This document shows positions 39,001 through 54,000 of a stretch of 64,000 bases of DNA, piece by piece. This stretch comes from Antedon mediterranea (taxonomy: Eukaryota > Echinodermata > Crinoidea > Comatulida > Antedonidae). Within the stretch, counting starts at the first letter, position 1. Each line of letters starts with the position of its first letter. The position numbers were made by a program, and so were the translations under genes. The stretch is taken from the NCBI RefSeq assembly GCF_964355755.1, contig NC_092671.1, positions 23,827,070 to 23,891,069 of the forward strand, in the 5' to 3' direction. The notes under the pieces were generated by a model. It was given only the letters and a program-made list of their open reading frames with translations, had not been told where the DNA came from and did not search any database.

Positions 39001-42000
39001 GAGGGGGTATCAATTTGATCTCTGTTGCGCATGCGTACAACTGAGGACTAGTGCTATTCCGCCGTACCACGCCGAGAATGTTAAAGAGTCGCTATCCAAT
39101 CGAGTTTGAACAATAGTATGAAAGCCCCAGTGGTCTAATGGTTAGGGCAACTGCATATCAAGCAGATGGTCCGAGTTCGAATCTCGGTTGGGGCGACTTT
39201 TTCTCATTCTCACAGATTTCCTCATCTTTATCGTTTCAAATTAATTAATTAAATTTCAGTATATCACCGGGCGGTTTAGAATTAATGTTCTTTGCCTGCT
39301 GTGTTTATATATATATATATATATATAAACCTCAGTTCAAATTGGGAAGTCATCTTTAGGAAAAGTAGGGGGTTATCACAGTGTACTGTCCATTTCCAGC
39401 TCCTGTCCATTCACCTAATCTGGATTTCTTTATTGAGAAACTGTATATCACCATCTTTTAATTCTAATATGAAAAAATCCAATTATCCACTAGTGTAAAT
39501 TTTTATGCTTTTACTTACTTTCACATATTTCACCATCACCAGAATATCCTTGGTTACATATACAGGTATAAACACCAAATGGATTACGTACACATGCAGC
39601 ATTTTCACCACATCCACCTTCAATTAGGCAGCCTTGATTGGCTACAAATACAACACAAAATGTCAAACATTACATTTGTAGTTCTAAGTGATTAGTTGCT
39701 AGATTACATTATTGTTTCAAAAAATATATTCAGTATTTCTAATGATACTATTTAGTTAACCCAGCTACATCACTAATTTCACATCTCTCTTATGGAAAAT
39801 TAACTCCTAACATCAACCTAGATTCAATCATTCTATGATCACAATAACAATTCTTACGATCACAAGCAAGTCCATTTTCTGAGAGATGGTAGCCAGGATA
39901 GCATTGACACTGGTAACTTCCTTGTGTGTTAATACATACTGCTGTTTCAGGGCACAAATTAGACTTTAAGTCACATTCATTTAAGTCTAAAAAAATAAAA
40001 TTAATGAAGAATGCAATGTTATTTTCATATAAAATGTTTTTTGTTTAAACCTATGTATTACAACTTCATAATGGTTTAAAATGTTATTAATCTACAAAAA
40101 CTATTTACCTTCACATAAAATCCCATTACCAGTGTAGCCTAGTTTACAGACACAAGAATGATCACCATCAAAATTATAGCACAGTGCATGTTCATGGCAG
40201 GTATTGAGACGAGTATCATCACATTCATCAATGTCTATGCACTCATTTCCGCTACCTTCATAACCATTCTCACATTGACAGCTATAACTGCCTGGTGAAT
40301 TCATACATAATGAATTATCCGTGCAGTTTCCATTGCCAATGTCCATACATTCATCAATATCTAAAATAATAAAAATTTAAACAATTATTTGTAGTAATAA
40401 CTAGAGGGTACTCCGAGAGTACAAACCTACTGTAAAATTCCCCTACATAAAATGTCCCTGAATATTTTTTTTTTACATTTTTAACTGCACACTACAAAGT
40501 TGTGGATGACAGTATGGTGTAATGGTTATGTATCCAGCCTCTCACAGTTGAGATCGCTGGTTCAAGTCCCACTAAGGGTTTTTTTTAAATTATTTTTTTA
40601 TTTTTTTGTGGACCTTGATCTTTGACCCTGACCCTTCAAAATTTAACCACAATTATATGTGTCATTGATCATTGTGGCTAAGTTGAGAATTGGTTAAAAA
40701 CTGTCGTCTCTAGGCAGTAAAATAGTTTTTTGTTAGTTGTGAACTTGACCTTCGACCTTTTCCCCTCAAATTCGAACTTGTCCGAGCTTTTTGGGCATAG
40801 ATCATTGTGGCCATATGTGGCCGGATTCGGATGAAAACTGTGGCCTCCAGGCTGTTCACAGACAAACACACACCCAAACATACAGGAGTGAAAACATAAC
40901 CTCCTTGGCGGAGGTAATTAAGAAATACTAAAAGGTTTATTTGTAAACTGTATGATTGTCTAAGGGTACATAATCTTACCACTGCAGTGTTCAAAACCAT
41001 TGCCAGCATATCCAGATGAACATCTGCATGTATAGCCACCTTCAACATTTATACACTCTGCATATCGGTGACACTCTATGTCTTGCTCAATACATTCATT
41101 AATATCTGACATAAATTATGTAAAATATTGTACAATTAAAAGTCATGTAGTCATTTTCACAGAATGGTATTGTAAATGTTGATCAAATAAAATACATAAT
41201 TACTGGTCATATAGAACATTTACTAGCTTCACTGTGCCTTATAATACATATTAAAAAAACAAGCAAATTTTCATAGCATTAACTAAAAACAAAACTCATT
41301 TTAAATCTAATACCTATAAATAAAATATGTTATTCAGGCTCACACGATCATGTGATATAATCATAATGGCTTGCCTCACTGTCTTTGGACTTGATGTTAT
41401 GTCATATATTAGCTTCAGAAAATAAAACAACCTTACCAGAACAGAAAGCACCATCTCCAACTAAACCTTCTTCACAAACACATTGGTAGCTTCCCTGAGT
41501 ATTGGTGCAGTTAGCTCTTTCATCACAATCATGGGCACCAGTTCCACATTCATCTAAGTCTGTAAAGTACAAGTACCATGTAAATGAGCATTTCACAAAT
41601 TTTCATTTAGCAGGCTACAAAATATTTGTTTCCCTGTTTAGAGTATATATACAATAACTTAACATCATCTATGATAGTATATAAATCATATCTAAATAGC
41701 ACAGAATTAAAGAAATAATACTGCACTGTTGTACATTCCCTTTTGTTGCTTTTATTATTTTGTGTCATACTTCTACCCTGTTCACATATATCTTATAATG
41801 ATCCATGGTCATTCCTTCTGACAACCAGATCATTAAAAAGGGTAGTCCATACATTATGCCAATAAGGCCACCAAAAGATTTCAACTGTTGGATACAAATT
41901 ACCGCGATCCATAAATAACCCCCCTCCTCCCCCCGGGGGTTGAATTTACTAAAAATATTGTATTTTGTGGCATGAAAATGGGTTGCGCATGACAACAAGA

Positions 42001-45000
42001 AACTTTTTTTTTTAAACTTGACCTAACTTGGCATTTGTTGTGTTTAACATTTTGGATCAAATTATTGGCATGTGCCACACATCTCTGACCACAATTCGTT
42101 AACATCAAACACAATTCATCACCTTGAGACATCATTGTCTGTTGTAAGCTACATATTGTTTTAAAATAAAAGCACATTTTGTTCAATTTCTCAAGCTGCC
42201 TTGCTGCCCTTCAAAAATGTTTACAGAGCATCGGTTTAAATCACTTACATTAAGGTTTCAATTATTTGTTTAATTAAGTTATAATGAAGAGAGACGAGTA
42301 TATTCCTACCTATGCATATTCTTGATTCGTCTTGATAATATCCATCATGACATCTACAACTGGCAGTTTCCCCTACAGCAACACAAAGACCGTTTGAGCC
42401 ACAGATGTCCTGTTCACCACTGCACTCAGTCTCAACTGCATAAACATAAAAACGTTTTATTTTATAGTAACCATAAAGAAATATGTGTAAATCATGGCAT
42501 TTGTATCAACTGTATATGAAAACATACATTATTATGCATTCCTAATTCAATTAGTATGATCTTTTAGAATATAAAAAATGTTTTAATGCTTTCTTTAATT
42601 GTTAATAATGTAGTATACACCATATTTATCTGTATAGAATAATTTGTATCCAAGATATGTTAAAGAGTCAATGTTCTGTCACAATTTTTTAAAACCCATA
42701 CATACACAAATCAGTTTCTGATTGTCTTTGCAATTAAAACAAATATTAAATTAGAATAAAACTGGAAATACATTGATGATTCTGGTACAGAATTTCAAAA
42801 GCAAACAAACTTTACCAGCACAAGTAAATCCATCACCAATATAACCACCTCTACATGTACAAGTGTATGAACCAACAGTATTAGTACATTCTGCATTGAC
42901 ATCACAATCATCTGTGTCTCGTTGACATTCATTTATATCTACAATATAAAACAAAATCATTAAAATGCTGATTAAATTTTGGTGAGGCTGAATTGATAAT
43001 TCATTTTAGATTTTAAAGACTATTGTGAAAGAATACAAATACCAATCATATGGTAACATTCAATAAGGCAATATAATTTTAGATATAAATAGTTTTATGC
43101 ATTGTGCAATTAGATGAACTCCGATGGTCTATTTTTAATGATTTTTACAGACCTTTACATCGCATTCCATTGCCCTCATAACCCGTCTCACAAACGCAGG
43201 TAAAGCTTCCAGCCTGGTTCTGACAATATGCCCGTCTATGGCATGGACGTTGCAAACATTCATTTTCATCTACATAATAAAAGATAATTTTTCAAGTAAT
43301 AGAACAATGCAATTAATGCAAATGTATAAATATTAAAAGTAAGGAAATTGAGGTGAAGGAAAAGTCATTCTAACTGTGACTTGAAATCAAACGGTCTACT
43401 TGATATATATTATATAATTCTAAAAAAACGATTTAACATAAATATATTGAAATGTTTTACCTTCACAAAAAGTTCCATTGCCTTCAAATCCATGTCTGCA
43501 ATAACAACTTTCAACACCATTTTCCTCAACACAGATTGACTCTTCATGACAATATTCTGGTCGTTCACTGCAAGTGTCTTCCTCTGAAAACATTTAACAA
43601 TTTTGATTTCACATTATAATGTAATTTATGCATTTATAAGCTTTCTCGTCTTCTAACCTGTCAGTCCTCAATCATTTAGCATAAAACCATATTTCTTCAC
43701 TATCAAAGATATAATTAAAGTTTAAAGAGTGCAGAATAAAGACATTTTGTCCCACCTACCAAACTTAGTGCAAGATCTTTAAGATCTAATAGTACTGAAA
43801 AGCTTACAGAGGTCTGCTATATCTTTTATACTGTTAAACTGCTCAATAATGATGTTTAATGTATTTTTCACACGTGAAATCTGTATTTTAGTTTCCATGA
43901 TAACTTTCTTACATGTTTGATATAATACATAGCTTCATTCGTTTTTAGCTAGTATCTTTAATTTATGTTTTATACCGAAAAAAAGAAGTATTATCCATGT
44001 AAAGCTAAACTAAGACTAGACTTGCCTGTGCAGTTGTATCCATTACCATTGGCACCATCAACACAAGAGCATTCATATGTACCAGGGTAATTAGTACACT
44101 GACCCAAGTGAGAATGACAATTGTCTATTCCCCATGAACACTCATCTACATCTAAAGAAATTAAAAAATAAAATTATCGTTTAATTGTATCTATAATTAT
44201 TTTAGAATGTACAAAATATTATCAAATATTTATGTGGCACATATATAATCTTACCAACACAAACACCAGAGACTAATTTGACAAAACCATCCATGCATGG
44301 ACAACGGTAGCTTCCTCTTGTGTTTTTGCATACAGCATTTTCTGTGCAATTTGCAATACCAGTTTCACACTCATTTGTATCTAAAATTATTGTAAAAATA
44401 TTCAAATTATTATTTAGTAACAAATTGAATTAATTTTATAAATGAATAAAATGTGTAAATATTTAACATTGAATTAGTCTAGCATGTCTTCTATGATTCT
44501 TTGCTATTGGAATTCTATATCTTTTACATTTTATTTTATGTTTATTCAGAAATTGTCAACATAAAAACAAAATTAGATTAGATACTAAACATTTGCTCAA
44601 AAGTGTGAGAGTGATGACATACCATTGCAGAAGGCGATTCCATCACCAACATATCCTGCAATGCATTGACAGGTGTAGTTTAGACCATCTTCTGTTATGC
44701 ATTCTACATGCGGACTAACAAGGCAATCATTTTGACCCGAGGTACATGGGTCTGACACTGGGAAAAAATAAAAAATATAATTGTTTTTTTTAATAAATGT
44801 TTAATTTTATATATATCATGAATTTTATCTCTTATGAAACTGATATGTAATTTGATGTCACAATAGCCCTTTTCTCAAAGGCTGATGCCGGCATAGATAT
44901 CTCCTACATCGTTACTGTCTTATATCTATTCAAATAGGACTATTGTGGCAGGACTATAACCAGTAGATCGACTTTCAGTCATGAGAAAGGATCTAGGTAT

Positions 45001-48000
45001 ATCTGACCAATAAAAGTGCCTGTCAAACTATAGGCCTACTATTTGTTTAGGGCTTCATGTATTGTTTATGTTTACAGTATTCCTAGCAATTATGGCGGCA
45101 AATAATTCATTTCTAGAGATTTCTATCCATCCTATTTTGTCATTTTTTCAACAGAAAGTTTTAAAACAATGGAAGCATGCGATTTTGTCCATGCATTAAT
45201 ATAATCTGCATATCTTTTCCCCGCCCCATAATTATTTTCAACAATGTTCTCGTGTCAAATTAGTCTGAGCAATTCCCCATTTTTTGCTCATTCTCTGAAA
45301 ACAATTCGCAGAGAAAAAACACATTGTATACATTTTCTTGACTGCCAAGATGTAAAAACAGACATCGGGATGTAGCGGCTTTCCTTCTCACATTGCAAGG
45401 AATAAGGTCTGGTTGATGCCGGCACGGTGCAGGCTCTACCCGTTCTAATTGATAACCAAACCGGTATGGTAATATAATATTCCCCATATATTCTCTGCAC
45501 ACAGGGTGAGAAAAGGGCTAATGTGACAATGTGTTTTTCTGTAAAGAGCCTCAGCTGTATTGCTGTATTATAGTGCATCATTTAGAGCAACCCAAGGGAA
45601 ATAAAGTTGAATAAATACATAAAAGAAATTTCTTTCTACTTTGTATAGTGATGACCTAATAACCCTTACATTTTGAAATGACATCACATAAAAAAAACTT
45701 ATCTATAAATGTTAATGTTGTATACATTTATTATAAATGCTATTTTGATTACATACAGATACATGTTTGGTATCCATCTCCAATATAACCTGGTGGACAT
45801 GCACAAAAGAAACTTCCCATTGTGTTGTTACACTCAGCTTCTGGATGGCAATGTCCAATCTCACATTCATTGATATCTATTTGAGGAAAATAGTGTTTAT
45901 TTTGATAAAGCATTCAACCAAAATCAAAAAAAAAAAAAAAAGAGTATATAATATATATCTTCATTAAAGCAGACATTGTCATACAAGAATGTTTTTGATA
46001 AGAAGCTGTATAATCAGGCCCTTAGAAATGTATGATACAAACACAATAAAGATAAAAAGAAATCAGTCTGACAGCCCATGGATTAAGGAATAGAAAGATA
46101 TTCATCGACGGTGACTTCAAACGATTTTCCAACGCGCTTGCCTATACTAAGACACTGCTGCCAATCAAACAAACACGCTCATTGAACTTCCCGTCTCTAA
46201 CCGCGGCCCTCTATAGAACGATGCGAATCAACTATTACATTTTTTTAGAACAAAACGTAGCCATGTAGAAATCGTATGCGCAGTCTGATTGTTCTATTGA
46301 CATGTCTGCGTCGATGATTAATTGACAATAACAATAATTTTAATTTCAACATAACCGGACTACGAAAAGTTCACTTTCTTACGACCGTTAGTATATGCAA
46401 TATTATTCATGCCACCAAGGTTATAAAGGTTGTTGTGCATGTGCAGTAAATAATATATTAGGCACACTGTGTTTATTTTGTAATGTTGTGGGCTGTCCAC
46501 GCTCTGTTGGTTAGATTCACGGAAGCTTTGATCTCAAACTGATGAATATCCTTCTATTCCTTAAACCATGGACAGCCCAGTTCAAAAATCTGTCAAAGTA
46601 CTGTTTTGATCTGTTCTGATCACAGAAAATAAATGTTTAATGCTTACCCTCACAGTAAGATCCATCACCCTCATATCCCTCACGGCATGTGCACAGATGA
46701 CTTCCATCAGTGTTAAGGCATTTAGCATGACTATCACATTGATGAGTACCAGAAACACATTCATCAATCTCTGCAAGAGAACATACTTAATAACTATAAC
46801 TTATTCAACATTGATTCTAACAAGAATCCAAAAATATGAATGGTAAAAGCAATATAGACAATAAACCACACAGTCAAGTTCATTTTGTATACAAGTTTTT
46901 CTCTGGTAAAGAAACTTTAAAAAAATAGTAAATTTTTAAATAGTTGCTCTTTTTACACACTTATCTGTAAGAATGTAATGGTTTGTTGTATTCAGGCATG
47001 TATCAAACAGCTTCTGTCTATAAGGCACAATTCTTGATCTGACAAATCATTAAAAGATACCAAAGTGGAGAGATATTAACAAATTTAGGGCAGAAAAACA
47101 TTTATATACAGTAATAAATGATTCACTAACCTGTACATGAGCGAAGTCCATCACCAGAATATCCCTCTCTACACTGACATCTGAAAGATCCAGGTGTGTT
47201 GACACACTCACTGTTCATTGTACACTGAGCAATTCCATTAGTACATTCATTGGTGTCTATGTAAAGGAAGATTGCAGATTCAATAGAATTGTTATATTTT
47301 ATTCAAATTAAAATTATTATTTACAATTTTGGTTTCTCAAATTTCATAATTCTGAAGAATCATTTTTGTTATTATTAGATTATGTTAACTTTACCTTCAC
47401 ATGTAACTCCATCCCCATTGAATCCTATTAGACATGTACATTCATAAGATCCATGTATATTGTGACAATTTGCATTAGAGCTACAGTTGTTCCCGCCTCG
47501 TAATAAACATTCATTTGTATCTGCACAAAATAATAAAAGTTGTAAAAGTTTGACCTATGAAATAATAAAATAAGGAGGTAGACTACTTTAGTACAGAATG
47601 GCATATTTTAGTATTTAGTGAGGTACTTTCCCCATGATACATTAACATTATTATTTAACTTTTTCTGACGTTGAAAGTGTACAAACATTGCTAAAAATAT
47701 TTGTACATAGGATGAATTAGGGAAAGTCCACAGTGCAACACCGATCAAAATCATTGTATAAAAACCAACAAAAAGGGTACATTAACTCCATTGGAAAATA
47801 TCGAAAACATTATCTGGAAAATGTGTACACATATTTTTGCATGGCAGAATTTAGGGTATGCCTACTTACCATGACATTCACGCCCATTACCAGAGAAGCC
47901 TTCAGGACACGCACAAGTAAAAGATCCAACAGTGTTCTCACAGAGAGCAATTGCTGAACATTCATGTAAACCTGTACTGCATTCATCAATATCTTGAAAA

Positions 48001-51000
48001 AATAATAAATTAATAAAATAATAAATCGTTAATTTTATTTAATTTTCAAAAACTGTACAAATTTAATTAACCCAAATTTTAAACACACACACAAAAAAAA
48101 TAATAGTTGTAAGTAAGAATATTATTCAATAATATATACGACCGATTCCTTTCATTTTCTGGGTCTATTCTACGTTTAATTGTTTGAATTTATTTATTGA
48201 AAGCAAACAATAAAGGTAATAGTGGATACAATATGAAATATTAAAAGTAATTGCAACTTCATGCCGTCATCACACAAGCAGATATTGTAATAATAGATTA
48301 AGCACCTTTTTTTAAATGAATTTTACGCATTATATCTAAAGTTTGTATTTTCAAAAAGATTTGAAGAGAGTTCACACATACCTCTACATTCAGTGCAATG
48401 GCCAGAATATCCTGGACCACATTGGCATTTGAATCCATATTTGGTGTTAACACAATCAGCATGATTCCCACAGTTGTCTGCTCCCATTTCACATTCATCA
48501 ATTGCTGAAATGATGCATGTTTGATATCTTGATAATTTCTTTTATATGGTAAGTTAAGTTACAGCTACTCATTGATATTTATTAAAGTTCAATTTTGCTA
48601 GAATGTTATGTGCCATAAAATGTATTTTCTAAAGTATTAAAAATAAAATATATTCAATGAAATGTATAGAAATCTATTCAAATAGTCCTAAAGTATGATA
48701 GAAACTTGTTGACATACTTTGACAATATCTTCCATCTCCACTGTAGCCAGAGAAGCATTCACATACATATGAACCATCAGTGTTGTAACAAAATGCATTG
48801 TGATCACAAGCATCTGTTCCCTCACTACATTCGTTAATATCTGTAGATTGTAATACTAATTATTAATCACAAATAATCAATAGAATTAAATTACATTAGT
48901 TATTGATATAATTGTAATAGTAAACCCATGCTAAAGAAAATTTATGGAGAGATTTGATTACTAAAATACCAGGAATATTAATATAGTTATCTACAAGTAC
49001 TTAGAAGGCAACCACAAATAAACAATCTTAAAATTTTATCCTTGAATTTATTTCATATCCAATAAATTAACTTTTACAAAAATTGTTGAAATTAGAGAAA
49101 TGAAGTGTAAGGAGTTTCAAGTTGAGAAAAGTAGTAGCAAATAGTAGCAAAACTCTTACCATCACAATTTCCAGCATTTCCATTTCCAGTATAACCATCT
49201 TGACATATGCATGTATAGTCACCGACAGAATCAACACATAGTGCATTTATATCACATCTGTTTTCTTGACGTAAACATTCATTTACATCTGAAAAAAATA
49301 ATGAAACTGTTATTGCAAGTTTCTATAAAGCATTTTAAATTAACACAAAATACAAAATCAGGAATTTATTAGATGCTGAAAAGATGATAATTACTATTCA
49401 AATTTAAAAAATGTATCTACTTAATTAATGTTTGTAATATTAATAAAAATACTGGATACATATTTTTGATAAAATTTGTACTTACTCTCACAAGTTCTTC
49501 CATCACCAGTGAAACCATTTTGACAACTACATTCATATGTTCCATCAAGGTTAGTACATATTGCATGCTCATCACATACATTGCTTTCATCACTACATTC
49601 ATCAATGTCTTTAAACATAATGAAAAACATTTTTTAAACATATAGAAACATTAATTTAAACAACATAATTAATGAACAATTGTTTAAAGCAAACATAAAC
49701 AAAGTGAATGTTGTATTGATTACAATATCCACTTTAAGATACTTTTAAACTATATTTAAACTTTATTAGCAATACGTCAATGTTACAGAATGGTTTTTTA
49801 AGATATACTTTAAAATCCTGAATGTGATGGGAAACTTACCATTACAGACATCAAGCTCTTCATCGCGCTGATATCCTTCAAGACATTCACATATGTAAGA
49901 GCCAGCAGTGTTGTTACAAACACGATCCCTGTCGCATTCTGCGATGCCAATTGAACATTCATCAATGTCTTAAAATAGAAACATTTATTTTTAAAACCTT
50001 GAAATATGGTAACATGAAAATCTATACTTATTTGTTTGCTTTTCATATTCAAATACTTGTAATTATTTGTTTAGTGTATTTACATGCTTATTATAACAAT
50101 AATATTTATTTGGCATGTTATCATCAAACACAATCTTGCCAGGAGCAAGCAATATGCATACACCTGAACAGATTTAACTTCTCTTACTCCAACGTTAACA
50201 CAACAACCAATTATAAACAAAGTTACCAAATTAGGTAAAATGACATAAAAACAATACACGAACTACATATACAAAAGAATATGAATGTAAACATTCAAAA
50301 ACATATGAAAATAAAAATTTAAAACATCAGGCCATCAGTACTTTGAGCTTTAAAGTTGCAATTTTTAATATCATTTTACCATAGTCTAGGGAAAATTACA
50401 CAAGAGGAGTTTAGAAAAGTGTTGGTTTTTGCCTTCCCAATGAATTAAATCATCCTTCACACCTTTCACTTAATTGCACATATTCATTAAAAGAGTACAG
50501 TAGACATGAATTATTTTAAAACCTAAAGTCAGTCTATTTACTTAAAAAATATCTTCTATACTTAAAATATTTAAGGTCTTTAATCTATATGAATATGAAG
50601 TATTCCAATTCCTTTATTTTCTATATAAAATAATCGAGTATCCTTTTTCTGAATTTTCTCAAGTCTAGCAATATTACACTTTTCATTTTGTGTCCACATA
50701 CAACAATATGTTATAATGCTCAGCCGCTTTACTAAAGGCTTATTTTATCTTCAATATCAGTTAAAATAGCAAGTCCTCTGTCTCTCTCTTTGCTAAATAT
50801 TTTGCTTAATTCATTATTTTCTTATTACTTTATTTAAATACTCACCAACATATGTGCGCATAGTCTCATTTCTTGTCCAACCACTTTCAGAGCATTCAAA
50901 TGTTCCATTTCTATTTGTGCATGGTAAGAAGTCACATCCCCAGTGTTCAGTATCGTCACACTCATCAATATCTATATATATATATATAAAGAAAATCAAC

Positions 51001-54000
51001 TAATTAAAAGGTACTTGATATATCCTGGAAATATGAAAGTAATTATAGTATGAAATAGAACAACGCTTGGATTAAACACATCCCTCTATAAAACGCCCAA
51101 GGAAATTTACTTATTTTCCCTCCACATTCATAATACACACAATACTGTATTACAAATTTCTATTGACTGCCATGATATACAATTTACAAAGCATTCTGAT
51201 ACAATTTGTATTGCATTTTATCACTTTAAATTTTTTCATATCGAGGAGGAGAATATATGTTACCATTTTAAGCTCTGTCTACAATATCAAACTTGATGTG
51301 ACAAAAAATGTGATGTGTCCTTAAATGAACTTGATCAGGCTAAACAGGCTTTAGCGCCCCCGCCTAAAATTTATCAGTCATGTCTTTTTTAAATAAAATA
51401 ATGACTATTTTTATTTTTCTGCAACCCGACGGATCGTTTATCATTTAGGCCCGGGCCTAGTTTAATTCGCTCATGAAGTGGAAAAAGAGTAGACGATTGT
51501 TTTCTCTTCAAAACGTTAGATTCGCGCGAACAAATTCGCCTAATGAAAATTGACTTTATGCGTATCGGGCGCGTGGGTTCCGTTTCGAACCCACTAAAGC
51601 CTGTTTTCCTGTCATCGTCGCTATCATCGTAATAATCGTAAGCGACGATCGTTTGAAAACGATCAAGTTTAAATGATAACGATAGCGAGTACCTTTTCCT
51701 GTAAATCGTTAACATTTCAATGTTTATGTAGAAGATTGCTGACTATTGTTAACGATAGGAAAACAGGCTTTAAGTAAAATAACGTTACGTTAAAGCGTGT
51801 CGTCACTTTGATCCAATTTAAATAATTACTATGCGACATTTAATTTGCAAATTCAACAAAAAATATTTAAAGACCCATTAATGCATATATAATTATATAC
51901 CACCTTAAAAACATTAGGCCTAAGCCATGTCATTCCTTGTCTTAAATGTATGTTTTATGGTAAATTATGATAAAAAGAGAGAAACTGCAATACCTAAATA
52001 GCTTGCAGTGAATGTCCTCTCATGGATGGTCTTTAGGCCTAGCCTTTTTCTAGGCCTAATTATTTGTTCGGGGGAAAATATCTTTATGATGTATTCATTG
52101 CCCATGGTGTTCAGGAGATAATTTCATAGCACAATATCTACAAATGTCATTGTACTCTTATCTATTCAGTGCGAGTTGGGTGATCCTTATAACAAATAAT
52201 ACATGCGCTCTAATCTATGCCTTACAGTAGGCCTATGTTTGTTTACATATTTTGTATAGCTGCATTCACTGAAGCTGTTGTTTTTGATAAAATAACAATC
52301 CCTTAACACCCAAAAAAATAAATGCATTCCTCAAATAAACAACTCCCTAAAAACTCTTCTGAAAAACGGCCTGGGCATTAAGTCGTATAAATACGGTAAG
52401 TATGTAACAAAGAATAAAATATTTACCAATGCATATCTTTTCATCTACAGTAACAAAGGTACCACCTTCGCTACCACCATAGCTACCTAAACCATTATCT
52501 TCAACTCCTTCAGAAATAACAGGATGTCTATATCCATCAAAACAATCACATGTATAGCTTCCTTCCAAATTCACACATACAGAACGGGTGTCACTGCAAG
52601 CATTTTCTCCAGCACATTCATCAATATCTATAATTTAAAAAACAATGATGTTTGGGTTTAACGCATATGAATGAAATTTCAGTGCTTTATATAATTGAAT
52701 AGGTTTCTAAGTCAAATTATTAATTTAAAAAAAGAAGTAATTTCATTTATTTATGAAAAAAGTTTGTATAAATATTTTTATTTCGAGAACAATACATTAT
52801 TCAATATATAATAACAAATGTGTTGGTTTACCTTGACAGCCTTCTGCTCCACTTTCTATATAACCTTCTAGGCATGGACACATGTAGTCACCCTCAATGT
52901 TAAAGCATTCAGTGTTATCACCACAGTCATATGTACCAAGTGTGCATTCATCATTATCTGTAGTAAAAATAAAAACAATATTGTTATTCTTCATAGATCT
53001 GCACATCCAACATTTATACATATATTGTATTCATATAGAGTAGGAAGTTATTAAAGGTATAAGATAATTAACCTTCACAAGTTTGTCCATCGCCTGAGTA
53101 ACCTAGGTAACAAGCACACGCGTAACTGCCAAGTGTGTTAGTGCAGTTGGCATTTCCATGACAGGCATCATCTAAAACAGCACATTCATCAATATCTGCA
53201 TAAAACAATACAATGTTATTGTGAACTACCTTTCGTATGATTATATTTTGGGAATTTAATTCCAGCACATTTCTAATAATGTTTTATATTTGAAACCATT
53301 CAATCATCATGTAAATCTTCAGTAGAAAGTTCTATACAATAAAGTTTCATTCATATGTCTGATCAATCACTAGTGAGATTGTGTTAAGATGAATAAAACA
53401 AACTGCATTAACGACCACTCTCTATGTGAATAGAAGTGTAACTAATATGACAAAATAAAGGCCCAACATCTTGATAGCTGATTTAAATTCTACTAACAAA
53501 ATTGCCTTACTTTACAAACCAATATTTTGTATTTCTTCTGATACAAATGCATGAAAGTTTACAGTTTTAGCTCTTGGTTCTGTCTTTATATATTTTTACA
53601 TTGCATATGAAAAGATTCAGAACAGGATTACACCAACTTTGCTCAACCCCACCCAACCAATGTAATGTTCATCCATGTGAGTTGTAGGCTTACTTGATAT
53701 ACAGTTTTAAAAATACACCAGTACAACAACACTACTAAAGCTGCAAATAGTATCAAATTATTTTCAATTTACCTATATTGGCTCCTATGTATTAATATTT
53801 ATGCAAATATTCATGCTATTCTTTAACCACAGAGGTTTGCTTGCATCTTGAGCTGTTCTTGACAGATTAGCTCAGTACCTTACAAAAACAGAAAATAAAT
53901 TATAGAAATAGATAATACACACCTCGACAGATTCGTCCATTGCCTTCGTAGCCATCCAGACATGTGCATGTATATGCACCAATAGAATTGGTACAGTTTG

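Noticed and set aside
40501-40575. tRNA gene
   Set aside because: Box A and B are present but I could not form an acceptor stem; it belongs to the GGCGGAGGTA-ended repeat.
51389-51715. 108-codon minus-strand frame
   Set aside because: It lies across the 178-bp inverted-repeat element and intron sequence, with no domain and no splice fit to neighbours.
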